Source of the DNA: Acetobacteraceae bacterium
GTDB taxonomy: Bacteria; Pseudomonadota; Alphaproteobacteria; Acetobacterales; Acetobacteraceae
Assembly (NCBI GenBank): GCA_003506895.1
Contig: DNXO01000069.1
Location: 139,552 to 145,869, forward strand
Direction: 5' to 3'
DNA length: 6,318 bases
A model generated the notes under the pieces. It ran no database searches and was not told the DNA's origin. It saw only the letters and a program-made list of their open reading frames with translations. Positions 1-5,710 of the stretch are shown in pieces. Within the stretch, counting starts at the first letter, position 1. Each line of letters begins with the position of its first letter. The translations under genes and the position numbers were made by a program.

Positions 1-826
1 CCTTGGTGGGGTCCTTGCCGCTGAACGCGCCGCCGCCATGCGGGGCTGCGCCGCCGTAGGTGTCCACGATGATCTTGCGTCCGGTCAGGCCGCAGTCGCC
101 GTCCGGACCGCCGATGACGAACTGGCCGGTCGGGTTCACATGGAACTCGTCTTCCGGGCACATCCAACCCTTCGGCAGGATCGTCTCGACCAGCGGCCAG
201 AGCAGGCGCTTGATCTCGGCCTGCTCCATGCCGGCTTCATGCTGGGTGGAAACGACAACCGAGGTGGCGCCGACCGGCTTGCCATCGACATAGCGCAGGG
301 TGACCTGGCTTTTGGCATCCGGCAGCAGGCCCCGGACGGTCCGGTCGCCGGCCTTCCGCTGGTCGCGGATCGTGCGCAGGATTTCGTGCGCGTAATACAG
401 CGGTGCCGGCATCAGCGTGTCGGTTTCGCGGCAGGCGTAGCCAAACATGATTCCCTGGTCGCCCGCGCCTTCGTCCTTGTTGCCGGCGCTGTCCACGCCC
501 TGGGCGATGTCACTGGATTGGGAATGCAGGTGAACCGCGACGTCCGCTTTCGCCCAATGGAAGCCATCCTGCTCATAGCCGATGTCGCGGATCGCCATGC
601 GCGCTAAATGGGTCAGCAGTTCCGGCGTGACCGTCTCCGGGCCGCGGGTTTCACCAGCCAGGATCACGCGGTTGGTGGTGACCAGCGTCTCGCAGGCGAC
701 ACGGGCATAGGGATCGGCGGTCAGGAACGCGTCCAGCACGGTGTCGCTGATCCGGTCGGCAACCTTATCCGGGTGGCCTTCAGATACCGACTCCGAGGTA
801 AACAGATACTCGCCCGTGTCCCGCAT
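1..826 (-). CDS. metK: S-adenosylmethionine synthase (methionine adenosyltransferase), 3' end beyond the window
   Basis: Makes S-adenosylmethionine from methionine and ATP in the cytoplasm, releasing phosphate and pyrophosphate. The first 275 codons are present and the frame is open to the left edge, so roughly the last 30% of a protein of about 390 residues is missing. Family signatures seen in order: GHPDK at residues 17-21 (N-terminal substrate/metal loop), GAGDQG at 120-125 (ATP-binding signature), the NPTGQFVIGGP stretch followed by GDCGLTGRK, and the P-loop-like GGGAFSGKD at 264-272 at the very edge. The ATG at 824-826 starts MRDTGEYLFTSESVSEG, the usual N terminus. No good Shine-Dalgarno sequence precedes it, only a weak CGAGA, so initiation may be weak or regulated. 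It lies 172 bases downstream of dapB on the same strand. The identification is firm; the start is probable. Confidence 0.97.
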   Translation of the reverse strand, partial: MRDTGEYLFTSESVSEGHPDKVADRISDTVLDAFLTADPYARVACETLVTTNRVILAGETRGPETVTPELLTHLARMAIRDIGYEQDGFHWAKADVAVHLHSQSSDIAQGVDSAGNKDEGAGDQGIMFGYACRETDTLMPAPLYYAHEILRTIRDQRKAGDRTVRGLLPDAKSQVTLRYVDGKPVGATSVVVSTQHEAGMEQAEIKRLLWPLVETILPKGWMCPEDEFHVNPTGQFVIGGPDGDCGLTGRKIIVDTYGGAAPHGGGAFSGKDPTK

Positions 827-858
827 GGGTTATGTCTCGCGTCAGGAAGGGTTGATGC

Positions 859-896
859 CCGCTGTGATAGCGGTTGGCAGGATGCCGGAAGTCGGC
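859..896 (-). repeat. Two small hairpins in the metK leader
   Basis: The 172-base gap between dapB and metK contains two short inverted repeats close to the metK start. One has arms at 859-863 and 869-873 (CCGCT/AGCGG, 5-base loop). The other has arms at 884-887 and 893-896 (4 base pairs, 5-base loop). They could fold in the metK leader RNA. Such short stems are common by chance in GC-rich DNA, and I could not match them to a known SAM riboswitch class. The gap also has TTGACC (minus strand, 923-928), which resembles a -35 box, but no matching -10 box. Confidence 0.25.
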
Positions 897-998
897 GGGT
901 GTGTGGCGGAAACAGCCGTTACGGTCAAGCTTTCAGGCCTTGCGGGTGGGATTTCGGGGCGGAGGGCGGACGTGCTACCTCTTCAGCTTGGGAGCCAT

Positions 999-1739
999 TC
1001 ACGCCATGCCCAGGACATCCATCATCGAATAAAGGCCCGGCGGTTGCGTCGCTGCCCAAAACGCGGCTCTGACGGCGCCGGTGGCGAAGGTGCGCCGGTC
1101 GAAGGCTCGGTGCGTCAGCACGATATGCTCGCTGCCGGCCGCGAAAATCAGGCTGTGTTCGCCGACGACCTGGCCGCCGCGCAGTGCGGCAAAGCCGATA
1201 GCGCCAGTTTTGCGCGGGCCGGTGTGGCCGTGACGCCCTGACTCCATCACTTCGTCGAGGATCACGCCGCGCCCCTTGGCGACCGCCCTGCCCATGCCGA
1301 TCGCGGTGCCGGAGGGGGCGTCGACCTTCTGGCGGTGGTGCATCTCGACGATTTCCGCATCGTACGCGTCGGCGGGGAGCGCGGCACCCATGCGTTCGGC
1401 CAGCGCCAGCACGAGATTGACCCCGGCGGAGAAGTTAGAGGCATAGACAACGGGGATTTTCTGGGCCGCGGCTTCGACGGCGGCTTCGTCCGTGGCCGAA
1501 AGGCCCGAGGTGCCGAGTATCCATGCCTTGCCGGATGCCGCCATGATGGTTGCGGTGGCCTGGGCGGTGGCGGCGTTGGTGAAGTCGATGATCACGTCGG
1601 ATTGCGCCGCCAGCGCCGCGAGGTCCGGGTTTGCCCGGCTGGTGCCGCCGGAGAGCGTAGCGCCAGCGGTTCCGGCTTCCTCGGCCAGGAGTTGGCCCAT
1701 TCGGCCGGTGATGCCGGCGATGCCTATGGTGGTCGTCAT
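999..1739 (-). CDS. dapB: 4-hydroxy-tetrahydrodipicolinate reductase
   Basis: Reduces 4-hydroxy-tetrahydrodipicolinate to tetrahydrodipicolinate with NAD(P)H, in the cytoplasm. This is the second committed step of diaminopimelate and lysine synthesis and supplies the peptidoglycan cross-linker. The 246-residue protein is complete and slightly shorter than the roughly 270 residues of the E. coli enzyme. Visible motifs: Rossmann nucleotide loop GIAGITGRMG at 6-15, DFT at 52-54, GTSG at 76-79, SNFSAGV at 101-107, the catalytic and substrate-binding segment HHRQKVDAPSGTA at 134-146 (the His pair and Lys138 are the expected catalytic residues), and GFAALRGG followed by GEHS at 193-196. The ATG follows a strong ribosome site at 1744-1750. 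It starts 75 bases after the protease gene ends and has its own candidate promoter. The identification is firm. Confidence 0.97.
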   Translation of the reverse strand: MTTTIGIAGITGRMGQLLAEEAGTAGATLSGGTSRANPDLAALAAQSDVIIDFTNAATAQATATIMAASGKAWILGTSGLSATDEAAVEAAAQKIPVVYASNFSAGVNLVLALAERMGAALPADAYDAEIVEMHHRQKVDAPSGTAIGMGRAVAKGRGVILDEVMESGRHGHTGPRKTGAIGFAALRGGQVVGEHSLIFAAGSEHIVLTHRAFDRRTFATGAVRAAFWAATQPPGLYSMMDVLGMA

Positions 1740-1743
1740 GATT

Positions 1744-1750
1744 TCCTTCC
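1744..1750 (-). promoter_or_regulatory. Ribosome binding site of dapB
   Basis: The minus strand reads GGAAGGA four bases before the dapB ATG. It is a purine-rich Shine-Dalgarno sequence that supports the chosen start. Confidence 0.7.
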
Positions 1751-1771
1751 GCCGATTGCCACGGTCGCGGG

Positions 1772-1800
1772 ATTCTGTGGCCCTCGGCCCGGACTGTCCA
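1772..1800 (-). promoter_or_regulatory. Candidate sigma-70 type promoter for dapB
   Basis: On the minus strand, TGGACA (1795-1800, five of six matches to TTGACA) is followed after exactly 17 bases by CAGAAT (1772-1777, four of six matches to TATAAT). It sits in the short gap between the protease stop and the dapB ATG, where an independent dapB promoter would be expected if the protease gene is an insertion. The match is by eye and degenerate boxes occur by chance, so this is plausible rather than proven. Confidence 0.4.
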
Positions 1801-1814
1801 GCGCAGGTTTCGCG

Positions 1815-3881
1815 TTAATGCGCCGGCAGCGCAAACGCATTCCCGTCGATCAAAGTTCGCAGGCTAAGTGCCCCGACGCCCGCGAGTAGCAGAATATCCG
1901 CCCCGTTTGGCGCGGCGATCGTCAGGATCGTGCTTGAACCGCTATCAGACGCCGATACGTAGTCGCTCAGATTACTCAGGTTTGGGGTTAGCGGCACGCC
2001 ACCGAGAATCTGGGTCAGGTCGATCTGGTCGCCGCGGGTCATGTCGAACCCCGCAATCGCCTGGGCGCCGGGCATCGCGGCAATCGCGAAGCTGTCGGCG
2101 CTGCCGCTGATGAAGCCGATACCACCCGTGATGTGAAGCGCACTGTTTGCGCCGATAAAGATTGTGTTGGTGCCGCCCTCCAGGTTCAGCGTGACGCTTG
2201 TATTGTTCAATGTCCCAATCGTATTGCCCGCACCGCTCACCATCCAGCCCGACCCGCCGAGAATACCAAGGTAGTTGCCGCCAATGTCACCGAGGGCAAT
2301 TGTGTTGGTGCCCCCGATCGCGTTCAAGCTGGTTATGCCCTGGGTCTCGATTGTCGCCTGGTTGCCGAACACGGTGAAACCGCCTCCGCCCTGCAAAACG
2401 AGCGTGCTGTTTACGCCGAGGCTGATCGCGTCCTGATTTCCGGCCAGGGTGAATGAGGCGCCGGCGATCGTGGCGACCGTCTGGTCCGACGCGACCATCG
2501 AGATATTGGTCCCACAAATGCCGCAGTAACCACCGCTGCCATTGATCGCGGCGGAGGCGTTGCTGGTCAGGTTAACCGATGCCCCGGTTGTATCGTTGGT
2601 GACGATATATCCGGTGCCTCCGATCAGGCCCACATAGCCGCCCTTTGAGAGGACGATCGTGTTGTCATCGCCGAAGACATTCACGCCCGAAACGCCATTG
2701 TCGAGCATGACTGTCCCGCCGGACAGAAAGATATTGTCCAGGGTGCCCGATCCGATCTCGATTGACGTACCGTGGGCTGCGTTGACGGTATCTCCCGAAC
2801 CGTTGAACAGCACATTGCCGGATATGAAGATTCCACCCGATGCCGTGAACTCATAAGTGGCGGTGGGACCGGAGCCGCCATTCTGGGCTACCGTGATGTC
2901 CTGGCCTCCTTGCCCGAGCATGTTGAAGCCGGTGCTAATGACGACGGACGAGGGGGCCAGGAGAAGAGCATTTCCTTCCGGCGATCCGCCCCCATCGGAT
3001 TGCCATTCGAACCAGCCGGTCTGCAGCGATGCGCCGGTCGCACCAAGTTCGGCGTAACCAAAGTCGCCGTTGTTCTTCAGTAAAAAAATGTCAGTACCGC
3101 CCATACCCGCGAAGTTCTGTCCGTTGCCGATCAACTGGTTATTCAAGTCAGGATTTGCGGTAATGATCGCATTCGCGATGGCTTGATTGTAAGTGTACCC
3201 AAGCGCGTTCATCAGTAGGATATCGCTGGCGGAGAGTGTGTTGATCGTGCCGGGCGTTCCGGCCGCCGCGTAGGCGTCGGTGGAAAGGGCGCCGTCGGTC
3301 GACCAGTCGCCGAGGTCACCCGCGGCGGTAGTATTGAAGTCCCCAAGGTCGGTTGTGCCGTTATCCAAGGAAAAATATGCGGTCGTGGATGATGCGATCG
3401 CCAGCGTTCCCGGTGAAGAATAGCGTAGTTTATCCAGTATTGATGGGGTTCCTGTCGCTCCGATCGTCGAGATGCGTCCGAGCACCTCGGTGATTTCATG
3501 CTCCGCGACGGCGAGGAAGTCGTATTGGCCGGGCGCAACGGTGGTGGTGTCCGAGAAGTTGAAATAATTGGCGCTGGTAAATCCTACCCACCCGTCGACG
3601 GGCACGCTGATGGACTGTCCGAGCGCTTTATATTCGGCCGTATTGACTATGACGGTGCCAATATTTGTCTGAATGGGGTTCGCGAGGGTCGCTGATACCG
3701 ATTCGCCAAGTGCGGTGGAGGGCAGTGGCGTGCCGTTGACCTCGCCGTAACCGACATTGATGACAACCGTCTCCGCATTTGCGAATAATGCCTCGTAGAG
3801 GTTTGCGACTTCTTCTACTGCGGTTTTAAATCCGGCCGGAGCAGTCGCGACACTTGCGTCCCAGTTCAGTATAATATCCAT
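1815..3881 (-). CDS. Putative secreted zinc metalloprotease with type I secretion C-terminal module
   Basis: 688 residues from the ATG at 3879-3881. A GTG directly before it would add one residue; the ATG is preferred because GGAG at 3890-3893 then lies 8 bases upstream. Residues 1 to about 232 look like the family NCBI calls NF038122 metalloproteases (recognised from memory). They carry HEITEVLGR at 128-136, a YFSLDNG segment, and a Met-turn-like end, LSASDILLMNALGY. A zincin HExxH would have His where Glu132 stands, and the metzincin third-ligand position (138) is Ser. Residues about 255-300 resemble an FG-GAP/VCBS-like segment. About 340-600 is Gly/Asn/Thr-rich and repetitive, probably a beta-solenoid without canonical RTX nonapeptides. 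The end, with GFDMTRGDQIDL near 611-622, resembles type I secretion targeting modules. There is no N-terminal signal peptide and no transporter gene nearby. Substrate and role are unknown; activity is inferred. Confidence 0.8.
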   Translation of the reverse strand: MDIILNWDASVATAPAGFKTAVEEVANLYEALFANAETVVINVGYGEVNGTPLPSTALGESVSATLANPIQTNIGTVIVNTAEYKALGQSISVPVDGWVGFTSANYFNFSDTTTVAPGQYDFLAVAEHEITEVLGRISTIGATGTPSILDKLRYSSPGTLAIASSTTAYFSLDNGTTDLGDFNTTAAGDLGDWSTDGALSTDAYAAAGTPGTINTLSASDILLMNALGYTYNQAIANAIITANPDLNNQLIGNGQNFAGMGGTDIFLLKNNGDFGYAELGATGASLQTGWFEWQSDGGGSPEGNALLLAPSSVVISTGFNMLGQGGQDITVAQNGGSGPTATYEFTASGGIFISGNVLFNGSGDTVNAAHGTSIEIGSGTLDNIFLSGGTVMLDNGVSGVNVFGDDNTIVLSKGGYVGLIGGTGYIVTNDTTGASVNLTSNASAAINGSGGYCGICGTNISMVASDQTVATIAGASFTLAGNQDAISLGVNSTLVLQGGGGFTVFGNQATIETQGITSLNAIGGTNTIALGDIGGNYLGILGGSGWMVSGAGNTIGTLNNTSVTLNLEGGTNTIFIGANSALHITGGIGFISGSADSFAIAAMPGAQAIAGFDMTRGDQIDLTQILGGVPLTPNLSNLSDYVSASDSGSSTILTIAAPNGADILLLAGVGALSLRTLIDGNAFALPAH
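2161..2312 (-). repeat. Direct repeat inside the protease gene's repeat region
   Basis: The 14-base sequence ATTGTGTTGGTGCC occurs exactly at 2161-2174 and 2299-2312 (138 bases, or 46 codons, apart), encoding GGTNTI twice. At protein level a Gly-Gly-Tyr-like turn recurs: GGYVGLIGGTG at 415-425, GGYCGICGTN at 450-459 and GGNYLGILGGSG at 534-545. Repeated GxxNTI strands lie between them. This supports a repetitive solenoid that grew partly by duplication. Confidence 0.6.
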
Positions 3882-3889
3882 CACATGAA

Positions 3890-3893
3890 CTCC
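3890..3893 (-). promoter_or_regulatory. Ribosome binding site of the protease gene
   Basis: The minus strand has GGAG 8 bases before the ATG at 3881 and 5 bases before the overlapping GTG at 3884. The spacing favours the ATG slightly. No other in-frame start with a comparable ribosome site is near. Confidence 0.5.
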
Positions 3894-3902
3894 AGAACCT
3901 TG

Positions 3903-3933
3903 TTGCTATTGTGGCATGGTATTGCTATATCAA
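3903..3933 (-). promoter_or_regulatory. Weak candidate promoter with a direct repeat upstream of the protease gene
   Basis: The minus strand has TTGATA (3928-3933, five of six to TTGACA), 17 bases, then AATAGC (3905-3910, only three of six to TATAAT). This would give a leader of about 15-20 bases before the protease start. The heptamer ATAGCAA occurs twice here, at 3922-3928 and 3903-3909 (19-base period), overlapping both boxes, so a regulator could bind there. The -10 box is poor, hence the low confidence. Confidence 0.22.
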
Positions 3934-3972
3934 TGTAAATATCGGAATTAACAGAATATGAATAATAGAGAT

Positions 3973-4001
3973 GTTAAGTTAACGTACCACCACCGATGGT
4001 A
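3973..4001. repeat. Two short inverted repeats upstream of the protease gene
   Basis: GTTAAGTTAAC at 3973-3983 is an inverted repeat with a single central base. TACCA at 3985-3989 pairs with TGGTA at 3997-4001 across 7 bases. They lie about 90-120 bases before the protease start and are possible operator sites. Either may be chance. Confidence 0.25.
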
Positions 4002-4023
4002 ATCGTGCGGCAGTCTGTTTTTG

Positions 4024-4035
4024 GGTCGGCCGACC
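4024..4035. repeat. 12-base perfect palindrome GGTCGGCCGACC
   Basis: A perfect palindrome without a spacer, about 140 bases upstream of the protease start. It is GC-rich inside AT-rich DNA. It could be a dimeric regulator site. As RNA it would form only a 4-base-pair stem with a GGCC loop, and no clean T-tract follows, so it is not a convincing terminator. Confidence 0.35.
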
Positions 4036-4075
4036 GTTCTTCTGCTTTGGTATTTTGTCTGCTGAGCCTTATGCA

Positions 4076-4102
4076 TTTCCAAGCCTTTCGAGTGCTTGGA
4101 AA
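4076..4102. repeat. 9-base-pair perfect inverted repeat (hairpin)
   Basis: Left arm TTTCCAAGC (4076-4084) and right arm GCTTGGAAA (4094-4102) are exact reverse complements around a 9-base loop. Allowing a 2-base bulge, the stem extends by GCA/TGC to 4073-4107. No T-tract directly follows on either strand, so it is not a standard intrinsic terminator. It may be an operator, a structured RNA element or a mobile-element remnant; nothing in the window distinguishes these. Confidence 0.5.
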
Positions 4103-4225
4103 AATGCTATTTATGAAATCCAAAAAAGGGTTCTGAAATAAATGTTATTACACCTCGCGACCGCTAAATCGTTGACTTATACCTTTATTCCGTGCCGAAT
4201 ACCGTTTCGTACGCGGGCTTTTTAG

Positions 4226-4237
4226 TGCGAATTCGCA
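4226..4237. repeat. 12-base perfect palindrome TGCGAATTCGCA
   Basis: A second perfect 12-base palindrome in the same intergenic region, close to the point near 4255 where base composition changes from AT-rich to GC-rich. It has no assigned function and could be a protein-binding site. Confidence 0.35.
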
Positions 4238-4446
4238 ATAATAATCGGCGTTCGGTTTGGACGACTGCCGGGGCTGAATCTCGATGCCGGCTGCCGCCAA
4301 CCGGCTCGGCCCGGTATTAGGGCTAGAAGGACGCTGACAGCTCAGCTCGTGCCAACCGAGTACGGGATGCCGCCGCCGATCGAGGCATGCGACCTGCTAC
4401 AGCCGCGGCAACCGTCTCGAAGAAAATATAATTCTGACTATCTATC

Positions 4447-4492
4447 AAAAACAGCGATGTCCTGGCCCGAATCGCGTTGAGCGATCCGGGCC
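4447..4492 (-). terminator. Probable transcription terminator after dnaJ
   Basis: Starting 19 bases past the dnaJ stop, the minus-strand RNA can form a 12-base-pair stem: GGCCCGGATCGC (4481-4492) with GCGATTCGGGCC (4464-4475) and a 5-base loop, including one G-U pair. On the plus strand that pair is an A-C mismatch, so the stem suits leftward transcripts. The run of five Us (4447-4451) comes 12 bases after the stem instead of directly, which is atypical. It may act as an imperfect terminator or protect the 3' end. Confidence 0.6.
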
Positions 4493-4511
4493 GAATACCC
4501 GCGGTCTGGCG

Positions 4512-5657
4512 CTAGCCTCGGCCGCCTTCGAAGAAGGCCGCGACCTTAGCAAAGAAACCCTCATGGTCGGGGCTGCCCTTGGTGCCCTTGATCGCCTCGG
4601 CCTCGAACGCTTCCAACAACTCGCGCTGTTTCGCCGACAGGTTCTGCGGGGTTTCCACCGCGACTTGGATGAACATGTCCCCACGCGCCGCGCTACGCAG
4701 CACCGAGAAGCCCTTCCCCCGCAAACGGAACTGGTCTCCGGTCTGCGTGCCCGCCGGAATTTTCACCTTGGCCCTGGTCCCGTCGACGACCGGAACCTCC
4801 ACCTCGTCACCCAGCGCCGCCTGCGTCATCCGGAGCGGAACGCGCATCAGGATATTGGCTTGCTCGCGTTGGAAGAACTCGTGCGCCCGAACCGAAACAT
4901 GCACATACAGATCGCCGTTCTGCGCCCCGGGACCGCCAGCCTCGCCTTCGCCGGACAGCCGGATCCGGGTGCCGTCCTCGACGCCAGCGGGGATGGAGAC
5001 GGACAGGCTGCGCTCGCGCTGCACAGTGCCGGCGCCCTGGCAGACCCGGCACGGGTTGCGGATCACGCGTCCCTGACCGCCGCAGGTCGGGCACGTGCGT
5101 TCGATCAGGAAGAAGCCCTGTTGTGCCCGCACCTTGCCTGCGCCCTGGCAGGTCGGGCAGGTCGATGCCGCCTGGCCTTTGTCCTGCGAGCCGGAGCCAT
5201 CGCAGCTTTCGCACTTGACCCGTGTCGGCACACGCAGGTTGACCTTGGTGCCGGTGAACGCCTCGGCCAGGTCGATCTCCACGCCCTGCCGCAGATCGTT
5301 GCCGGTGCGCGGGCGTTGCGATCCGCCGCCGCGCCGCCCCATGCCAAACATCTGGTCGAAGATATCGCCGAGGTCGCCGGTGGCCGAGAAGTCGAACCCG
5401 CCCATCCCGGGACCGCCACCGCCGCCGCCCTGTTCGAACGCGGCGTGGCCGAAGCGGTCATAGGCGCCGCGCTTCTGGTCGTCCTTCAGGATGTCATATG
5501 CCTCGCTGACTTCCTTGAACTTCGCCTCAGCCTGCTTGTCGCCGGGGTTGCGGTCAGGGTGATATTGCATGGCGAGCTTGCGATACGCCTTTTTCAGGTC
5601 GTCCGCGCTCGCGTTCTTTGCCACGCCGAGGGTGGCGTAATAATCCTGTTTGGCCAT
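4512..5657 (-). CDS. dnaJ: Chaperone protein DnaJ (Hsp40)
   Basis: Cytoplasmic co-chaperone that delivers unfolded proteins to DnaK and stimulates its ATPase. The complete protein has 381 residues, the usual length. Domains in order: J domain, about 1-70, with HPD at 33-35; Gly/Phe-rich linker, about 75-112, including a run of six Gly; zinc-binding domain with four CxxCxGxG repeats at 149-156, 167-174, 189-196 and 203-210, all eight Cys present; C-terminal substrate-binding domains, about 215-345. The zinc repeats make it a type I (true DnaJ) protein and not a CbpA-like one. The ATG follows AAGGG at 5663-5667, 5 bases upstream, and MAKQDYYATLGV is the expected start. It is downstream of dnaK in the usual order, separated by a terminator. 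Confidence 0.98.
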   Translation of the reverse strand: MAKQDYYATLGVAKNASADDLKKAYRKLAMQYHPDRNPGDKQAEAKFKEVSEAYDILKDDQKRGAYDRFGHAAFEQGGGGGGPGMGGFDFSATGDLGDIFDQMFGMGRRGGGSQRPRTGNDLRQGVEIDLAEAFTGTKVNLRVPTRVKCESCDGSGSQDKGQAASTCPTCQGAGKVRAQQGFFLIERTCPTCGGQGRVIRNPCRVCQGAGTVQRERSLSVSIPAGVEDGTRIRLSGEGEAGGPGAQNGDLYVHVSVRAHEFFQREQANILMRVPLRMTQAALGDEVEVPVVDGTRAKVKIPAGTQTGDQFRLRGKGFSVLRSAARGDMFIQVAVETPQNLSAKQRELLEAFEAEAIKGTKGSPDHEGFFAKVAAFFEGGRG

Positions 5658-5683
5658 CTCAGCCCTTATACCGTCACGCGCTT

Positions 5684-5706
5684 GTGAAGCACGCCTAAAA
5701 CTTCAC
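5684..5706. repeat. Inverted repeat between the dnaK terminator and dnaJ
   Basis: GTGAAG (5684-5689) and CTTCAC (5701-5706) pair across an 11-base spacer, 26 bases upstream of the dnaJ ATG. It may be a leader hairpin or a regulator site for dnaJ. It lacks the long conserved CIRCE arms (TTAGCACTC/GAGTGCTAA), so it is not that element. Confidence 0.3.
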
Positions 5707-5710
5707 CGCC

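Larger units (their letters stand above)
3885..4511. other. Gene-free AT-rich intergenic region between the protease gene and dnaJ
   Basis: No convincing gene was found on either strand in these 627 bases. By hand count, 3901-4260 is about 41% G+C, with 60-base blocks between 32% and 50%, while 4261-4320 jumps to about 68%. The left, AT-rich part holds the upstream region of the protease gene and several inverted repeats, listed separately. The right part (4261-4440) is GC-rich. It carries only short open frames, such as a 37-codon frame on the plus strand from the ATG at 4368, which has no family I recognise. It also contains a small inverted repeat at 4333-4346 (GCTGA/TCAGC). No tRNA, transposase remnant or clear flanking target duplication was found. 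Confidence 0.6.

Noticed and set aside
827..860. SAM/SAH riboswitch upstream of metK
   Set aside because: CTTCCTGACG is reminiscent of the conserved core, but the flanking bases cannot form the closing stem and no GGAGCA pairs back to make the pseudoknot. The SAM-II pattern is also absent.
38..1241. Plus-strand open frames of 154-189 codons over metK and dapB
   Set aside because: They run antisense to clear metK and dapB coding sequence and show only low-complexity composition typical of shadow frames.
1815..2800. Canonical RTX calcium-binding nonapeptides in the protease C-terminal half
   Set aside because: The region is Gly/Asn-rich with strand-turn repeats, but no GGxGxDxUx series is present, so a true RTX beta-roll cannot be claimed.
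4024..4060. Intrinsic terminator at GGTCGGCCGACC followed by a T-rich stretch on the plus strand
   Set aside because: As RNA the palindrome gives only a 4-base-pair stem, the following T-rich bases are interrupted, and no plus-strand gene ends there.
4172..4200. Plus-strand promoter starting with TTGACT
   Set aside because: The -35 box is good, but the sequence 17 bases on (CCGAAT) is a poor -10 box and no plus-strand gene follows.
4368..4481. Small plus-strand protein of 37 residues between dnaJ and the protease gene
   Set aside because: No ribosome site, no family resemblance, and it ends within the dnaJ terminator hairpin. A frame of this size is expected by chance.
4563..5687. A 374-codon open frame on the plus strand opposite dnaJ
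   Set aside because: It is fully antisense to an unambiguous dnaJ gene, has no recognisable domain and is rich in Ala, Arg and Leu. Long antisense frames are usual in GC-rich coding DNA.
5661..5695. A separate dnaJ promoter with GTATAAG as -10 box
   Set aside because: It overlaps the ribosome binding site and has no -35 box at 16-18 bases.
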